Assembly: GCA_005884335.1 (NCBI GenBank) | Contig: VBCJ01000246.1 | Location: forward strand, 1-6,151 | Direction of reading: 5' to 3' | From: Betaproteobacteria bacterium | GTDB taxonomy: Bacteria > Pseudomonadota > Gammaproteobacteria > Burkholderiales > SG8-39 | Length of the DNA stretch: 6,151 nt | The notes under the pieces: model-generated | Seen by the model: the letters and a program-made list of their open reading frames with translations, nothing else | The model's database searches: none | What the model was told of the DNA's origin: nothing | Translations under genes and position numbers: made by a program | Shown here: in pieces, positions 6,036-6,151 of the stretch | Numbering within the stretch: position 1 is the stretch's first letter | How the letters are laid out: every line of letters begins with the position of its first letter

Positions 6036-6151
6036 ATGCGAATCCTGCACACCATGCTGCGAGTAGCCGATCTGGAGCGGTCGCTGCGCTTCTACACCGA
6101 GGTTCTCGGCATGCGGCTGCTCCGCCGCAAGGACTATCCGGAGGGTAAATT
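6036..6151 (+). CDS. gloA: Lactoylglutathione lyase (glyoxalase I, GloA), 5' part; runs off the window
   Basis: GloA turns the hemithioacetal of methylglyoxal and glutathione into S-lactoylglutathione, a cytoplasmic detoxification step. Only the first 38 codons are present, with the 3' end outside the window. The start MRILHTMLRVADLERSLRFY followed by TEVLGMRLLRRKDYPEGK is close to E. coli GloA from memory. It includes His5, the first metal ligand of the Ni/Zn enzyme. The gene starts 11 bases after the metallohydrolase stop, with a good ribosome binding site. An in-frame ATG at 6021 would add five residues (MRKAS) but is not favoured. The rest of the active site cannot be checked here. Confidence 0.92.
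   Translation, partial: MRILHTMLRVADLERSLRFYTEVLGMRLLRRKDYPEGK

Overview
This is an ordinary housekeeping stretch from the chromosome of a GC-rich proteobacterium, most likely a betaproteobacterium. The gene order lnt - glyQ - glyS - gmhB - plsC - YgjP-like metallohydrolase - gloA, all on the + strand, is one I associate with that class. GlyQ, GmhB and PlsC also read like betaproteobacterial family members. Taxonomy is an inference from gene order and protein style; no rRNA or other marker is present.

Layout: 1-1148 is the 3' part of lnt (apolipoprotein N-acyltransferase), with its N-terminus outside the window. A 23-base gap, with a plausible sigma-70 promoter overlapping the lnt end, leads to glyQ (1172-2074), the glycyl-tRNA synthetase alpha subunit. 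glyS (2078-4053), the beta subunit, follows 3 bases later but is not intact. Its first part (2078-3139) and second part (3136-4053) lie in different frames. Comparison with my memory of E. coli GlyS indicates that about 97 bases, coding for roughly 32-35 residues, are missing at about 3104-3111. gmhB (4050-4583, heptose-bisphosphate phosphatase) and plsC (4580-5293, lysophosphatidate acyltransferase) are each joined to the gene before by a 4-base ATGA stop/start overlap. A YgjP/M48-like metallohydrolase (5278-6024) overlaps plsC by 16 bases. gloA (glyoxalase I) starts at 6036 with a good ribosome binding site and runs off the end.

The tight packing, with overlaps or gaps of 23 bases or less and no visible terminator, suggests one transcription unit. 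It mixes envelope biogenesis (lipoprotein N-acylation, LPS core heptose, phosphatidic acid synthesis) with glycyl-tRNA synthesis and methylglyoxal detoxification. I see no RNA gene, mobile element, CRISPR array or long intergenic region, and no sign of a new multi-gene system. The points worth a second look are the broken glyS, the degenerate zinc loop of GmhB, a possible internal glyQ promoter and uneven base composition inside glyS.
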